Below are positions 40,649 to 49,792 of a DNA stretch of 64,000 bases, one piece after another (position 1 is the stretch's first letter; each line of letters starts with the position of its first letter). The notes beneath the pieces were generated by a model. The model searched no databases, was not told the DNA's origin, and was given only the letters and a program-made list of their open reading frames with translations. The position numbers were made by a program, and so were the translations under genes. Source of the stretch: Streptomyces sp. ASQP_92 (GTDB taxonomy: Bacteria > Actinomycetota > Actinomycetes > Streptomycetales > Streptomycetaceae); NCBI RefSeq assembly GCF_025399895.1, contig NZ_JAODUA010000002.1, positions 186,001 through 250,000 of the forward strand, in the 5' to 3' direction.

Positions 40649-41173
40649 TCAGCCCGCGACGGGGGACCGGGCGGCGGTGTTCGCGCGACCGCGCACCGCG
40701 TGCTGGGGGCGGGGTTCCCGGAAGGGGGTGCGGGGCGTCGACCGGTACACGGGGTAGGGCGACAGGGCCGTCGCGGGGGAGGGTGCGGCGAGCGTGAACC
40801 ACACCGTCTTGCCCGTCTCGCCCAGCGGGCGCACGCCCCAGCTCTCGCTGACCGCGGCTATCAGAGCCAGCCCGCGACCGTTGGTGGCAAGGGAGTTGGA
40901 GTCCCGCAGGGCGGGCAGGGTCGGATCGTGGTCGTGCACCGAGATGGTGAGGCGGTCGAGCAGCAGCTCGATCTCCACCGTGCACATCTTGTCCGGCTCG
41001 GCATGCCGGTGGACGTTGGTGAGCAGCTCGGTGACGCCCAGCGCCGCCTCGTCTATCAACGGATCCAGATGCCAGTAGCGCAACTGCGCCGATACGATTC
41101 TGCGGACCTGACCGATCCGCGACGGCAGGGCTTGGAGCTCCACCGTGCACTGCCTGCTTGGCTGGCTGATCAC
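40649..41173 (-). CDS. RsbW-like HATPase (anti-sigma-type) protein
   Basis: A 174-residue single-domain ATP-binding protein of the anti-sigma-factor kinase type abundant in streptomycetes. The N box reads EAALGVTELLTNVHRHAE, the G1 box VHDHDP, and the G2 region TNGRGLALIAAVSESWGV. There is a disordered C-terminal tail of about 45 residues. Family members bind or phosphorylate anti-anti-sigma partners; none is adjacent. The GTG start has AGGGAG eight bases upstream. Confidence 0.92.
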   Translation of the reverse strand: MISQPSRQCTVELQALPSRIGQVRRIVSAQLRYWHLDPLIDEAALGVTELLTNVHRHAEPDKMCTVEIELLLDRLTISVHDHDPTLPALRDSNSLATNGRGLALIAAVSESWGVRPLGETGKTVWFTLAAPSPATALSPYPVYRSTPRTPFREPRPQHAVRGRANTAARSPVAG

Positions 41174-41322
41174 GGTTGCGACTCCCTGAATAGGTCCGGA
41201 AGTAGCTGTCTGATCCGACGGCCCTCATCAGAGCGTGACCGCCGGTGAACCCTCAGTGATGTGACACCAGCGTGGCCCACGGCCTCGCACTGCGCAACTC
41301 GCACCACTGGAGCCCGGGCGTC

Positions 41323-41652
41323 TCAGCTGTGCGCGCCGTGCGTCGTCTGCCCGATGGCCTGAAGGAAGCGCCGGGTCAGTTCGGAGCCGCGCGAACGGTC
41401 CGGCTCCTCGCCCATCGTCAGCCGGTAGCGGGTGCCGTTCAGCCGCGCCACCGTCCGGTCCTCCTTGGCGAGCCACGGCAGCCGGGGCCGTGTCGCGCTG
41501 ACCGTGTCGACGGGCGCGCTGTCGATCTCCCGGCCGTTGCTGGTGAGCAGGGCGAGCCGGCCGTCCTTGATCAACACCTGCCCGGCTCTGGTCAGCGAAC
41601 GGGTCCACCGCTCGATCCGTACACCCTTCGCGCTGAACTCGGGTTCCGCCAT
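41323..41652 (-). CDS. Unknown 109-aa protein
   Basis: A 109-residue protein starting MAEPEFSAKGVRIERW. It appears to be all-beta (LIKDGRLALLTSNGREIDSAPVDTV ... LNGTRYRLTMG), with the feel of a PH-like barrel, but I do not recognise the family. The ATG at 41652 has AAGGGGG about 11 bases upstream. It lies upstream of the ATPase gene on the same strand, with 149 bp between. Confidence 0.8.
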   Translation of the reverse strand: MAEPEFSAKGVRIERWTRSLTRAGQVLIKDGRLALLTSNGREIDSAPVDTVSATRPRLPWLAKEDRTVARLNGTRYRLTMGEEPDRSRGSELTRRFLQAIGQTTHGAHS

Positions 41653-41870
41653 GACCGTCCGGCCCCCTTCACATCGCTCCTGGTGGGCAGTCTGCACAAC
41701 GTCGAGCCTACGCACCAGGGCGCGGCGGGGATCGGGTCCGGGCCAGCGCCGCCCAGCGCTCACCAGGCGTCCCACAAGCCACTCCTATGGATGCCCAAAG
41801 GGAACGTTTGTGCAGGTGGGAGCGGTATTGTCGGGTGTGGGGGCGGCACGCAGAAACGACGAGGAGTGGC

Positions 41871-42971
41871 ATGGAAACCATCGATGTGGACCGCAGTGAT
41901 CCCGAGTACCGCGCCTGGCTGAAGGAGGCCGTGCGCAAGGTCCAGGCCGATGCCAACCGCTCCGCCGACACCCATCTCCTGCGCTTTCCCCTCCCCGAGG
42001 CCTGGGGCATCGATCTCTATCTCAAGGACGAGTCGACGCATCCCACCGGCAGCCTCAAGCACCGCCTGGCGCGCTCGCTCTTCCTGTACGGCCTGTGCAA
42101 TGGCTGGATCCGGCCGGGCAAGCCGGTCATCGAGGCGTCCAGCGGCTCGACCGCCGTGTCCGAGGCATATTTCGCCAAACTGATCGGCGTGCCCTTCATC
42201 GCGGTGATGCCCCGCACCACCAGCGCCGAGAAGTGCCGTCTGATCGAGTTCCACGGCGGCCGGTGCCACTTCGTGGACGACTCGATGAAGATGTACGAGG
42301 AGTCCGCGGCCCTCGCCGCGAAGACCGGCGGCCACTACATGGACCAGTTCACCTACGCCGAGCGGGCCACCGACTGGCGGGGCAACAACAACATCGCCGA
42401 ATCCATCTACCAGCAACTGAAGTTGGAGCGCTACCCCGAGCCCACCTGGATCGTCGCCACGGCCGGCACCGGGGGCACCTCGGCCACCATCGCGCGCTAT
42501 GTGCACTACATGCAGCACGACACGATGATCTGTGTGCCCGACCCGGAGAACTCCTGCTTCTTCGACGGCTGGACCCGGGGCGACGCGCTGGCCGCCAGCG
42601 ACTGCGGCTCGCGCATCGAGGGCATCGGGCGCCCGCGCATGGAGCCCAGCTTCGTGCCCGGCGCCATCGACCGCATGATGAAGGTGCCGGACGCGGCGAG
42701 CGTCGCGGCGGTACGCGCCCTGGAGAAGGCGATCGGCCGCAAGGCCGGCGGCTCCACCGGCACCGGCCTGTGGAGCGCGCTGAGGATCGTCGCCGAAATG
42801 GTCGCCGAGGGCCGTACCGGAAGCATCGTCACCCTGCTCTGCGACCCGGGCGACCGCTACCTCGACAAGTACTACTCGGACGCCTGGCTCGCCGAACAGG
42901 GCCTGGACATCGCGCCCTACAGCAGGACGCTCGACACCTTCCTGGAGAGCGGGGTCTGGCCCGCCCCGTGA
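41871..42971 (+). CDS. PLP-dependent cysteine-synthase-family enzyme
   Basis: A 366-residue fold-type II PLP enzyme. The cofactor lysine is Lys63 in [11 protein letters not shown]; the substrate loop is [11 protein letters not shown] and the phosphate-binding loop [12 protein letters not shown]. It is longer than CysK and belongs to the divergent group often annotated as cysteine synthase or cystathionine beta-synthase-like. It could make or break a C-S bond, or act as a desulfhydrase. The ATG has GAGGAG upstream. It is followed after 61 bp by the universal stress protein gene. Confidence 0.9.
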   Translation: METIDVDRSDPEYRAWLKEAVRKVQADANRSADTHLLRFPLPEAWGIDLYLKDESTHPTGSLKHRLARSLFLYGLCNGWIRPGKPVIEASSGSTAVSEAYFAKLIGVPFIAVMPRTTSAEKCRLIEFHGGRCHFVDDSMKMYEESAALAAKTGGHYMDQFTYAERATDWRGNNNIAESIYQQLKLERYPEPTWIVATAGTGGTSATIARYVHYMQHDTMICVPDPENSCFFDGWTRGDALAASDCGSRIEGIGRPRMEPSFVPGAIDRMMKVPDAASVAAVRALEKAIGRKAGGSTGTGLWSALRIVAEMVAEGRTGSIVTLLCDPGDRYLDKYYSDAWLAEQGLDIAPYSRTLDTFLESGVWPAP

Positions 42972-42983
42972 ACCGGCCACAGC

Positions 42984-42997
42984 GGGACCTTCTGCCC
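42984..42997 (+). promoter_or_regulatory. DevR/DosR-like box before the stress protein gene
   Basis: GGGACCTTCTGCCC resembles the core of the redox/hypoxia box GGGAC-N4-GTCCC of DevR-type regulators, with a weak right half. It is 35 bp before the ATG of the universal stress protein, a class often under such control. Suggestive only. Confidence 0.25.
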
Positions 42998-43032
42998 GTG
43001 CGGGAGCCCCCGGAGCGTGCCAGGGTGACGTC

Positions 43033-43938
43033 ATGGACACGCGCCCGGTAGTCGTCGCCGTCGACGGATCCGAACACAGTCTGCGGGCCCTGGAGTGGGC
43101 CATTCCCACCGCCCGCAGACGCGCCGCCGACCTGGTGATCGCCCATGTCCTGCCCGACCACACCCAGCTCTGGACGGCCCGCCGCTCCGCGCTCGGCCCG
43201 GGGCCCGAGCTCAACGACCCGGTGACCGACCGTGTGCGGGCCGCGCTCTCGGGCCGCGACGGGCTGCCCTCGGTGCGGTTCGACTCCTTGGAGGGCGAGG
43301 TCGCCGACGCGCTGCACGGCCTGGGCGCCGAGGCCCGCATGCTGGTGATGGGATCGCGCGGGCGCGGCGGCTTCGCCAGCCTGCTCCTCGGCTCCAACAG
43401 CCTGGCCGTGGCCACCCGCGCGCCCTGCCCCGTCGTGGTCGTGCCGCGTCTGGCCCGTACCGGGGAGGACGAACGGGCAACGGGCCGGGTGGTGCTCGGG
43501 CTCGACCTGGGCGACACGGTCGACGACGTCATCGCGTTCGCCTTCGAGGAGGCCTCGGCGCGGGGCGTCGCACTCCAGGTGATCTCCGCCTACCCGGCCA
43601 CGCCCCCGGCCGCCCTGATGGTCGCGGGCGAGTTCCCGCCCGGACGCCTCGACGTCGACCAGTACGGGCCCGGCGAGCGCGACGTACGACGCGAACAGGC
43701 CGAGCGGCTGCGCCCCTTCGAGGAGCGGTTCCCGGCCGTCGAGACGGACGCCGTGATCGCGCCCGCCGACGCGGCCGGACATCTCGTCGACGCCTCGGCC
43801 TCGGCCGCGCTGATCGTGGTCGGCCGGCACCGCAGGCGCCTGAAGCCGGGCTCCCTCCTGATGGGCTCCGTCGCCCACGCGGTGCTGCACCACGCGGAGT
43901 GCCCGGTGGCGGTGGTCCCGGTCGCCGACGACGACTGA
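43033..43938 (+). CDS. Universal stress protein, tandem Usp domains
   Basis: A 301-residue protein with two UspA domains (about residues 5-140 and 155-298). The first begins VVVAVDGSEHSLRALEWA and ends with the ATP-binding GSRGRGGFASLLLGSNS; the second ends GRHRRRLKPGSLLMGSVAHAVL, also consistent with nucleotide binding. Expected role is survival under stress or low oxygen. A -10-like CAGGGT lies six bases before the ATG. Confidence 0.94.
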   Translation: MDTRPVVVAVDGSEHSLRALEWAIPTARRRAADLVIAHVLPDHTQLWTARRSALGPGPELNDPVTDRVRAALSGRDGLPSVRFDSLEGEVADALHGLGAEARMLVMGSRGRGGFASLLLGSNSLAVATRAPCPVVVVPRLARTGEDERATGRVVLGLDLGDTVDDVIAFAFEEASARGVALQVISAYPATPPAALMVAGEFPPGRLDVDQYGPGERDVRREQAERLRPFEERFPAVETDAVIAPADAAGHLVDASASAALIVVGRHRRRLKPGSLLMGSVAHAVLHHAECPVAVVPVADDD

Positions 43939-44095
43939 ACCGGACCCCGAGCCGCGCGGTGTGCCTCAACTTCCGCACGCGGGAGTGGTGTTGAGCCAAC
44001 CTCAGCGTTGACCCGCAGTTTGCCCCCGATGGTGCCCCGGCTGTCTACGGTAGGAAAGATCCACTGAACGGCACGGGGAACCACGGGGAGCTGTC

Positions 44096-45724
44096 ATGCC
44101 ATCTGTACTGATCGTCGGCGGGGGACTGGTCGGTCTGACCGCGGCCCTGTGTCTGGAGCACCAGGGGGTCGATTACGTCCTGGTGGAACGCAACACCGAG
44201 CCGACCGTGCTGCCCCGCTCACGCGGCATGCACACGCGGGCCGTGGAGATCTTCCGGCAGCTGGGCGTCGAGGACGCCGTGCAGGCCGCGAGCGCCTCCG
44301 CCCTCAAGATGGGCCGCTTCGGCGGCGCCCGCACCGGCGCCAGCATCGCCGCGTCCGAGGCGCTCGACCTCAGCCATGTCCTGGCCACCGGCGCCATGGT
44401 CGGCGCCGATGAGAGCCCCTCCTCGTTCTGCTTCTGCCCCCAGGTGCTGCTCGAACCGGTCCTGCGCGAGATGGCCGAACAGCGCGGCGGCGACGTTCGC
44501 TTCGGCACCGAGCTGACCGGATTCACCCAGGGCGCCGACCGCGTCACCGCCACCCTCAGGGACCGCGCCACCGGCCGTACCAGCACCCTGGACGCCGACT
44601 ACCTCCTGGCGGCGGACGGCGCCGGAAGCCCGGTCCGCACAGCCCTGGGCATCACCAGCACCACGCGGCCCGCCACCCACCACTACCTCAACCTCTACTT
44701 CCGCGCCGACCTCACCGAGCTCGTGCGCGACCGCACCTTCAGCCAGTGCGAGATCAGCGGGCCCGCGGTGTCCGGACTCTTCCTGGCCAAGAACAACACC
44801 GACGAATGGTCCTTCCACCTCGCCTACGACCCCGAGCGCGAGAGCCCGGCCGACTACCCCGACGAGCGCTGCCTCGCCCTGCTGCGCACCGCCATCGGCG
44901 CCGACGACCCCGGACTCCGCATCGAACTGCTCGCCCGCGCCGCCTGGGACACCGGCACCGCCGTCGCCGACACCTATCGCCGGGGCCGGGTCCTGCTCGC
45001 CGGTGACGCGGCCCACCGGCACGCCCCCTGGGGCGGCTTCGGCGCCAACACCGGCATCGCGGATGTGCACAACCTCGCCTGGAAACTCGCCGCGGTCCTG
45101 CGCGGACAGTTCCCGGACGCGCTCCTGGACACCTATGAGCCCGAACGCCGTCCCCGCGGTCTGCTCGTCGCCGAACAGGCCTGGCTGCGCACCGACTTCC
45201 TGGCCCGGTACGCCATCCGCACGCCGGGCAACGCCGACGCCCTCGACCGCCAACTGGGCACCGGCGAGATCATGACCCGCTACCGCTACGCGTCCGCCGC
45301 CGTCCACGGCTCACCTGCCGGGGACACCGTCGACCGGCTCGCGGGCCAGAGCGGCACCCGCGTCCCCCACCTGTGGCTCGACCGCGACGGCGCCCGCGTG
45401 TCCACCCTCGACCTCTGCGGCCCGGGCTTCGCCCTGCTCACCGGCGGCGACGGCGCGGCGGGAGCCGCCTGGGCGCGGGCGGCCGAGCCGCTGCCCGTGG
45501 CCGTGCACCCCATCGTCGCGGGGAAGCCCGGGTCCGAGCCCGGAGCGGGGGTGCTGTACGACACCGAGGGGGCCTGGTGCGACGTGGCCGGGCTGCCCCC
45601 GGAGGGCGCGCTCCTGGTCCGCCCGGACGGCTTCGTCGCGGCCCGCTCCGACGAGGGACTCACGCCCGACTCGCTGGCAGACATCTGGCGCTCCGTCATG
45701 GGCCTTGCGACAAAGGCCAGTTGA
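44096..45724 (+). CDS. FAD-dependent aromatic monooxygenase
   Basis: A 542-residue class A flavoprotein hydroxylase. Motifs are VLIVGGGLVGLTAALCLE (FAD dinucleotide fold), DYLLAADGAGSPVRTALGI (DG motif) and GRVLLAGDAAHRHAPWGGFGANTGIADVHNLAWKL (second FAD motif), then a thioredoxin-like C-terminal domain. This is the group of PgaE/RdmE-like and phenol hydroxylases that oxidise aromatic polyketides or phenols. It stands alone here; no polyketide genes are adjacent. Convergent with an SRPBCC gene, 6 bp between stops. Confidence 0.93.
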   Translation: MPSVLIVGGGLVGLTAALCLEHQGVDYVLVERNTEPTVLPRSRGMHTRAVEIFRQLGVEDAVQAASASALKMGRFGGARTGASIAASEALDLSHVLATGAMVGADESPSSFCFCPQVLLEPVLREMAEQRGGDVRFGTELTGFTQGADRVTATLRDRATGRTSTLDADYLLAADGAGSPVRTALGITSTTRPATHHYLNLYFRADLTELVRDRTFSQCEISGPAVSGLFLAKNNTDEWSFHLAYDPERESPADYPDERCLALLRTAIGADDPGLRIELLARAAWDTGTAVADTYRRGRVLLAGDAAHRHAPWGGFGANTGIADVHNLAWKLAAVLRGQFPDALLDTYEPERRPRGLLVAEQAWLRTDFLARYAIRTPGNADALDRQLGTGEIMTRYRYASAAVHGSPAGDTVDRLAGQSGTRVPHLWLDRDGARVSTLDLCGPGFALLTGGDGAAGAAWARAAEPLPVAVHPIVAGKPGSEPGAGVLYDTEGAWCDVAGLPPEGALLVRPDGFVAARSDEGLTPDSLADIWRSVMGLATKAS

Positions 45725-45730
45725 GGGCTG

Positions 45731-46213
45731 CTAAGCCGTTTCCGCTTGGGCGAGGTGGCGGTCGAGTGCGCGCATCGCGCCGCGGAAGGACTGGCCGATC
45801 CCCGGCCCGGCCGCCCGCATGGCCAGCCGGAACAGCGCGGGCCCTTCGCCCGCCATCGTCCAGCGCACCAGGGTGCCGGGGCCCGCGGGCCGAAGTCGCC
45901 AGTCCTCCAACAGGGCGCGCACACCAGGGGTGTTGGTCTCGTCGATCCGGTAGGCATAGCGCTCGCCGGGATCCGTCGCCATGATCGTCTCGCGGAAGAA
46001 CACCCCGCCGCGCAGTCTGACCTCACGCCCGGCCCCGCCGTCCAGGGGCCGGGCCGCGGCCACGGAGGAGAACCAGACCGGGGTGTCGGCGACCTCCTCG
46101 GCGAGCGCCCGGTAGACGGCGCCGGGCGCGGCCGAGAGGCGGGTGGTGAAGGCCAGACGCACCGGCGCCGACTCGGCGAAGTCGAGTTCCACGGGCCTGA
46201 GTCGGCGAGCCAT
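45731..46213 (-). CDS. SRPBCC-family (START-like) protein
   Basis: A 160-residue helix-grip protein: FTTRLSAAPGAVYRALAEEVADTPVWFSSVAAARPLDGG followed by beta strands and a closing helix MRAAGPGIGQSFRGAMRALDRHL, the polyketide-cyclase-like pattern of ligand-binding proteins. The ATG at 46213 has a strong GGAGGT ribosome site. A 16-bp perfect palindrome lies 33 bp upstream. Ligand unknown. Confidence 0.9.
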   Translation of the reverse strand: MARRLRPVELDFAESAPVRLAFTTRLSAAPGAVYRALAEEVADTPVWFSSVAAARPLDGGAGREVRLRGGVFFRETIMATDPGERYAYRIDETNTPGVRALLEDWRLRPAGPGTLVRWTMAGEGPALFRLAMRAAGPGIGQSFRGAMRALDRHLAQAETA

Positions 46214-46245
46214 GACGTATACCTCCGGGCGGTCGAGGGGCGAGA

Positions 46246-46261
46246 CCCCGCACGTGCGGGG
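46246..46261. promoter_or_regulatory. Perfect palindrome CCCCGCACGTGCGGGG
   Basis: A 16-bp perfect palindrome located 33-48 bp upstream of the SRPBCC ATG. It may be an operator, or in RNA a leader hairpin. Confidence 0.4.
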
Positions 46262-46345
46262 CGGAAGGCCCGTCTCCGCGGGGACGGTGAGGCGTGCCTC
46301 CCGGGGGGCAGGAAGGGACTGCCTCGCTCCACGGAGGCGGCACAC

Positions 46346-46361
46346 CCCGCCGCGCGGCGGG
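46346..46361 (-). terminator. Hairpin after the DeoR gene
   Basis: CCCGCCGC and GCGGCGGG form a perfect 16-bp palindrome 29 bp past the DeoR stop. The loop is too tight for a full stem, but it is a probable terminator component. Confidence 0.4.
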
Positions 46362-46390
46362 ACGGCCCGCACACCATAACTGGCGACCCG

Positions 46391-47263
46391 TCAGATGTCT
46401 GCGGTCCCACCGCTGTCGCTGCCGTTGTCGCCCCCGTTGTCCGGGGTCTCACCCGCCACGACCAGATCGGGCAGATGCTCGGTCATCTCCTCGCGGGCGG
46501 CCTTCGACAGGCCCGCGTCCGTCACCAGCGAGTCGACCTGGTCGAGCGTGGCGAACGAACTCAGCCCCACCGTGCCCCACTTGGTGTGGTCCGCGATCAC
46601 CACGACCCGCCGCGCCGAGTGCACGAACCGCCGATTGGTCTCCGCCTCGGCCAGGTTGGGCGTGGAGAGCCCGGCCTCCACCGAGATGCCGTGCACCCCG
46701 ATGAACAGCACATCGAAGTGCAGGGAACGAATCGCCGCGTCGGCGACCGGCCCCACCAGGGTGTCGGACAGCGTCCGCACCCCGCCGGTGAGGACCACGG
46801 TCGCCGCCCCCGGGCGCGGCCCGGACGCGGCCGAGGAGCGCTGGGCGGCGTGGAAGACATCGGCGACCTGCACCGAGTTGGTCACCACCGTCAGCTCCGG
46901 AACGTCCACCAGCTGCTGGGCCAGCGCATACGCCGTCGTACCGCCCGCCAGCGCGATGGCGCTGCCGGGCACGGCCATCCTGGCCGCCTCCCGCGCGATG
47001 TCCTGCTTGGCGCTCAGCTCCAGCGCCGACTTCGCCTCGAAGCCGGGCTCGTGTGCCGTGGCCTCAGCGACCGGCACGGCCCCGCCGTGCACCTTCTCGA
47101 TCACACCCTGGCGCGCCAGCGCGTCCAGATCCCGGCGGACCGTCATGTCCGAGACGTTGAGCTTCCGGGTGAGCTCGTTGACCCGGACCCCGCCACGCCG
47201 TCTGACCTCATCGAGGATCAGCGCGCGACGCTGCTCCGCGAGCAGATTCTGGTGGTCGTTCAC
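46391..47263 (-). CDS. DeoR/GlpR-family regulator
   Basis: A 290-residue regulator of sugar metabolism. The N-terminal helix-turn-helix is LAEQRRALILDEVRRRGGVRVNELTRKLNVSDMTVRRDLDALARQGVIEKVHGGA; the sensor domain has the DeoR phospho-sugar pocket (LAGGTTAYALA, TNSVQVADV, GVHGISVEAGLSTPNLAEAE). A Gly/Asp/Ser-rich tail closes it. The GTG at 47263 is preferred, with GAAGGGG upstream. It is divergent from the large membrane hydrolase gene. Confidence 0.94.
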   Translation of the reverse strand: MNDHQNLLAEQRRALILDEVRRRGGVRVNELTRKLNVSDMTVRRDLDALARQGVIEKVHGGAVPVAEATAHEPGFEAKSALELSAKQDIAREAARMAVPGSAIALAGGTTAYALAQQLVDVPELTVVTNSVQVADVFHAAQRSSAASGPRPGAATVVLTGGVRTLSDTLVGPVADAAIRSLHFDVLFIGVHGISVEAGLSTPNLAEAETNRRFVHSARRVVVIADHTKWGTVGLSSFATLDQVDSLVTDAGLSKAAREEMTEHLPDLVVAGETPDNGGDNGSDSGGTADI

Positions 47264-47452
47264 TGCCGGGCCGACCCCTTCCCCATCGTCGAACACCTCG
47301 CCGGACACATCCGCGCCCCCGGCCTACGGACACCCATCCTGTCACGGGCGGATTCCGTACAAGCACTGCACCGAGGCACCCCGATCCGAGATCCTGATGT
47401 TCCGTGCCATCCCGCGCCGCCGATCCCGCCCCCACGAGAGCGAGCCGCAGAA

Positions 47453-49792
47453 GTGTCCCGTGCCCCAGCCGAAGCCCCAGCCGGCGCCCCCGCCGCCGAC
47501 CACGGCGGCCCCGCCCTCGAACTGCTGGTCCACGGCGTCGGCGGCACCTCACCGCAGGAGATGCTCGGCGACCCCCGCACCGTGCGCGTCACCGGCGACG
47601 ACACCGCGGCGATCCACCGGCGCTCGCAGGACGCCGACGCCGAAGCCCACCCCGAGCGCTACCGCGACCGCCCGGTGCCCGAGGCCTACGTCTGGTGCAA
47701 TCTGACGTCCGGCAACAGCGCCCGCGCCCTGTGGCTGCTCCTGCTGCCCTTCATGGTGATCAACCTCGCCCACTGGATGCGGCCCCCCGCCGCCGAGCCG
47801 CACTGGGCGATCCGGCTGTACGGAGTGCTGGTACGGCTCATCGCGCTCAGCCTCACCGTGCTCCTGGTGGCCGCCGCCTGCGAGGTCGCGCTCGACCTCA
47901 CCGCCTGGCAGTGCGCGGGCTCGGCCACCTGCTCGCGCTCGTGGTCCTGGCCGGGCTTCATCTCCGTGAACCACCACGGCTGGTGGGCCCAGCCCGGCCG
48001 CCGGCTCGCCCTCGCCGCCCTCGCGCCGACGGGCCTGACCGTGCTGCTCTGGTACCTCTCCAACCGGACCTGGAGCGCCTACGAGTCGCAGCAGCCGCTC
48101 GGCGAGGCGTCCGCCGAGGACTCCCCGCAGGCGCCGCCCCGGCCCGCCTTCAGCAGGCCCGGGTTCTGGTACGGCAGGCGCCTGGTGGCCCGGCTGCGCG
48201 CCGCCCACACGGCCGCCGGGTTCCTGACCACCGCCGCCGCCGTCACGGTCGCGGCCGCTCGCTACGACCACGACTCCACCAGCGCCGTCCGGGAGACGCT
48301 CGGCCTGCTCCTGGAGTCAACTCTGCTTCTGGCAGGGCTTGTTGTGGTGGGCGTGGTGTGCCGGCGCGGACGTACCGAATCGCGTCTCGACGAGCGGCTC
48401 GACAAGGCCCTCACCGCCTGGCTGCCTGCCACCTCGCTCTCCCTGCTGGCGCTCGCCCTGCTGTACGCGTCCTGGGGCCGCCCCGACTGGACCTCGGCCG
48501 GCACCCTGCCCGGCGACCGGGCCTTCGGGTTCCTCGCCTTCGCCCAAGGGGTGCTGGTGGTGGCCCTCGCCGCCGTGGCGAAGCATCTGCGCCACCGAGC
48601 CCCCGGCGAGCGCACCGCGTTACGCGGCCTCGGCGGTCCCGCCGTCGCCATGCTCGCCTGCGCGCTCGGCGGGGTGATGACCGGCGGTGTCGCCCAGCGG
48701 GTCGCCGACTGGCTGGACCACGGCGCCACCCCGGGCATGGACCCCTCCGCCTACCACGGGCCGCCCCCGCTGCTCACATGGCAGGCCTCGGTGATCCCCG
48801 CCCTGTTCGTGCTGCTCGTTCCCGTCCTGCTGTACTTCGGCGTCCGCACCTGGCGCACCGCCCGCGCCGACGAGCCCCGCGTCATGGCGGACTACCCCAC
48901 CGAGCGGCCCGACACCGCCCGCACCCGGCGCATCGCCGCGGCCCGCGCGATGGCCGGACTCACCGACCGGGCCCCGCTCTTCCTCGGCATCGTCTCCGGC
49001 GCCTCCCTGCTGCTCGGCGCCGCGGCCCTGGTGGGTGCCTGGTGGGCGGGGGAAGTGCCGGCCAGGGCCGCCGACGGCGCCCCCGCCCCCGTCGGCTTCG
49101 CCGCCGACGCCGTGCAGTCGCTCGGCTCCTGGTGCACGGGCCTCGGCTTCCTGCTCTTCGTCACCTGGGGGCGGCGCGCCTACAAGGACGCGGCGGCCCG
49201 CCGCACCGTCGGCATCCTGTGGGACGTCGGCACCTTCTGGCCGCGCGCGGCCCACCCCTTCGCGCCCCCCTGCTACGCCGAGCGCGCCGTGCCCGACCTC
49301 GCCTGGCGGATGAACACCTGGACCGGCCGCACCGGAGGGCGCCTGGTGATCTCCGGCCATTCGCAGGGCAGCGTGCTCGCCGCGGCCGCCGTGTGGCAAC
49401 TGCCGGCCGCGACCCGGCGCCGGGTCGCTCTGCTCACCTATGGCTGTCCCGTGGAGCGTCTTTACGGGCGCTGGTTCCCCACCTACTTCGGCCCGGCCCC
49501 GCTCGCGGCCCTGCACCAGGAGGTGCACTGCTGGCGGAACCTGTGGCGGGCCACCGACCCCATCGGCGGGCCGGTACGCACCGGCGGCGACGTCGACAAG
49601 GGCCCCCTGCTCGACCCCGTCGCCTACGGCCGCACCAGCACCCACCCGCTGCCCGCACCGGTCCTCGGACACTCCGACTACCAGGCCGACCCCGCGTTCG
49701 CCCGCGAACGGGCCCTGCTGCTGGCCGCGTTGGCGAGCGATGTCCCCAACCAGCGGGTGGATCAGGGGAGTTCGGGCAGGTCGTCCGGGTAG
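47453..49792 (+). CDS. Large membrane protein with split alpha/beta-hydrolase motifs and a TTA codon
   Basis: A 779-residue integral membrane protein. A short cytoplasmic lead contains [16 protein letters not shown], which resembles the oxyanion HG motif of lipases. About eight to ten membrane helices follow (residues 85-550). A C-terminal soluble domain contains [22 protein letters not shown] (nucleophile elbow near residue 636) and a closing His in PVLGHSDYQ. The fold therefore seems to be one hydrolase interrupted by the membrane region. Codon 390 (48620-48622) is TTA, the only one I find in a gene here, so translation may depend on the bldA tRNA. The GTG at 47453 is chosen; the frame is open far upstream without another good start. 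Overlaps the next gene tail to tail by 31 bp. Confidence 0.88.
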   Translation: MSRAPAEAPAGAPAADHGGPALELLVHGVGGTSPQEMLGDPRTVRVTGDDTAAIHRRSQDADAEAHPERYRDRPVPEAYVWCNLTSGNSARALWLLLLPFMVINLAHWMRPPAAEPHWAIRLYGVLVRLIALSLTVLLVAAACEVALDLTAWQCAGSATCSRSWSWPGFISVNHHGWWAQPGRRLALAALAPTGLTVLLWYLSNRTWSAYESQQPLGEASAEDSPQAPPRPAFSRPGFWYGRRLVARLRAAHTAAGFLTTAAAVTVAAARYDHDSTSAVRETLGLLLESTLLLAGLVVVGVVCRRGRTESRLDERLDKALTAWLPATSLSLLALALLYASWGRPDWTSAGTLPGDRAFGFLAFAQGVLVVALAAVAKHLRHRAPGERTALRGLGGPAVAMLACALGGVMTGGVAQRVADWLDHGATPGMDPSAYHGPPPLLTWQASVIPALFVLLVPVLLYFGVRTWRTARADEPRVMADYPTERPDTARTRRIAAARAMAGLTDRAPLFLGIVSGASLLLGAAALVGAWWAGEVPARAADGAPAPVGFAADAVQSLGSWCTGLGFLLFVTWGRRAYKDAAARRTVGILWDVGTFWPRAAHPFAPPCYAERAVPDLAWRMNTWTGRTGGRLVISGHSQGSVLAAAAVWQLPAATRRRVALLTYGCPVERLYGRWFPTYFGPAPLAALHQEVHCWRNLWRATDPIGGPVRTGGDVDKGPLLDPVAYGRTSTHPLPAPVLGHSDYQADPAFARERALLLAALASDVPNQRVDQGSSGRSSG

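Noticed and set aside
44096..46213. FAD monooxygenase plus SRPBCC protein as part of an aromatic polyketide cluster
   Set aside because: The two are convergent and not co-transcribed, and no ketosynthase, acyl carrier protein or cyclase set is nearby.
45746..47452. Upstream continuation of the large membrane hydrolase frame
   Set aside because: It lies opposite the SRPBCC and DeoR genes, has no protein-like pattern and no ribosome site; the start is placed at 47453.
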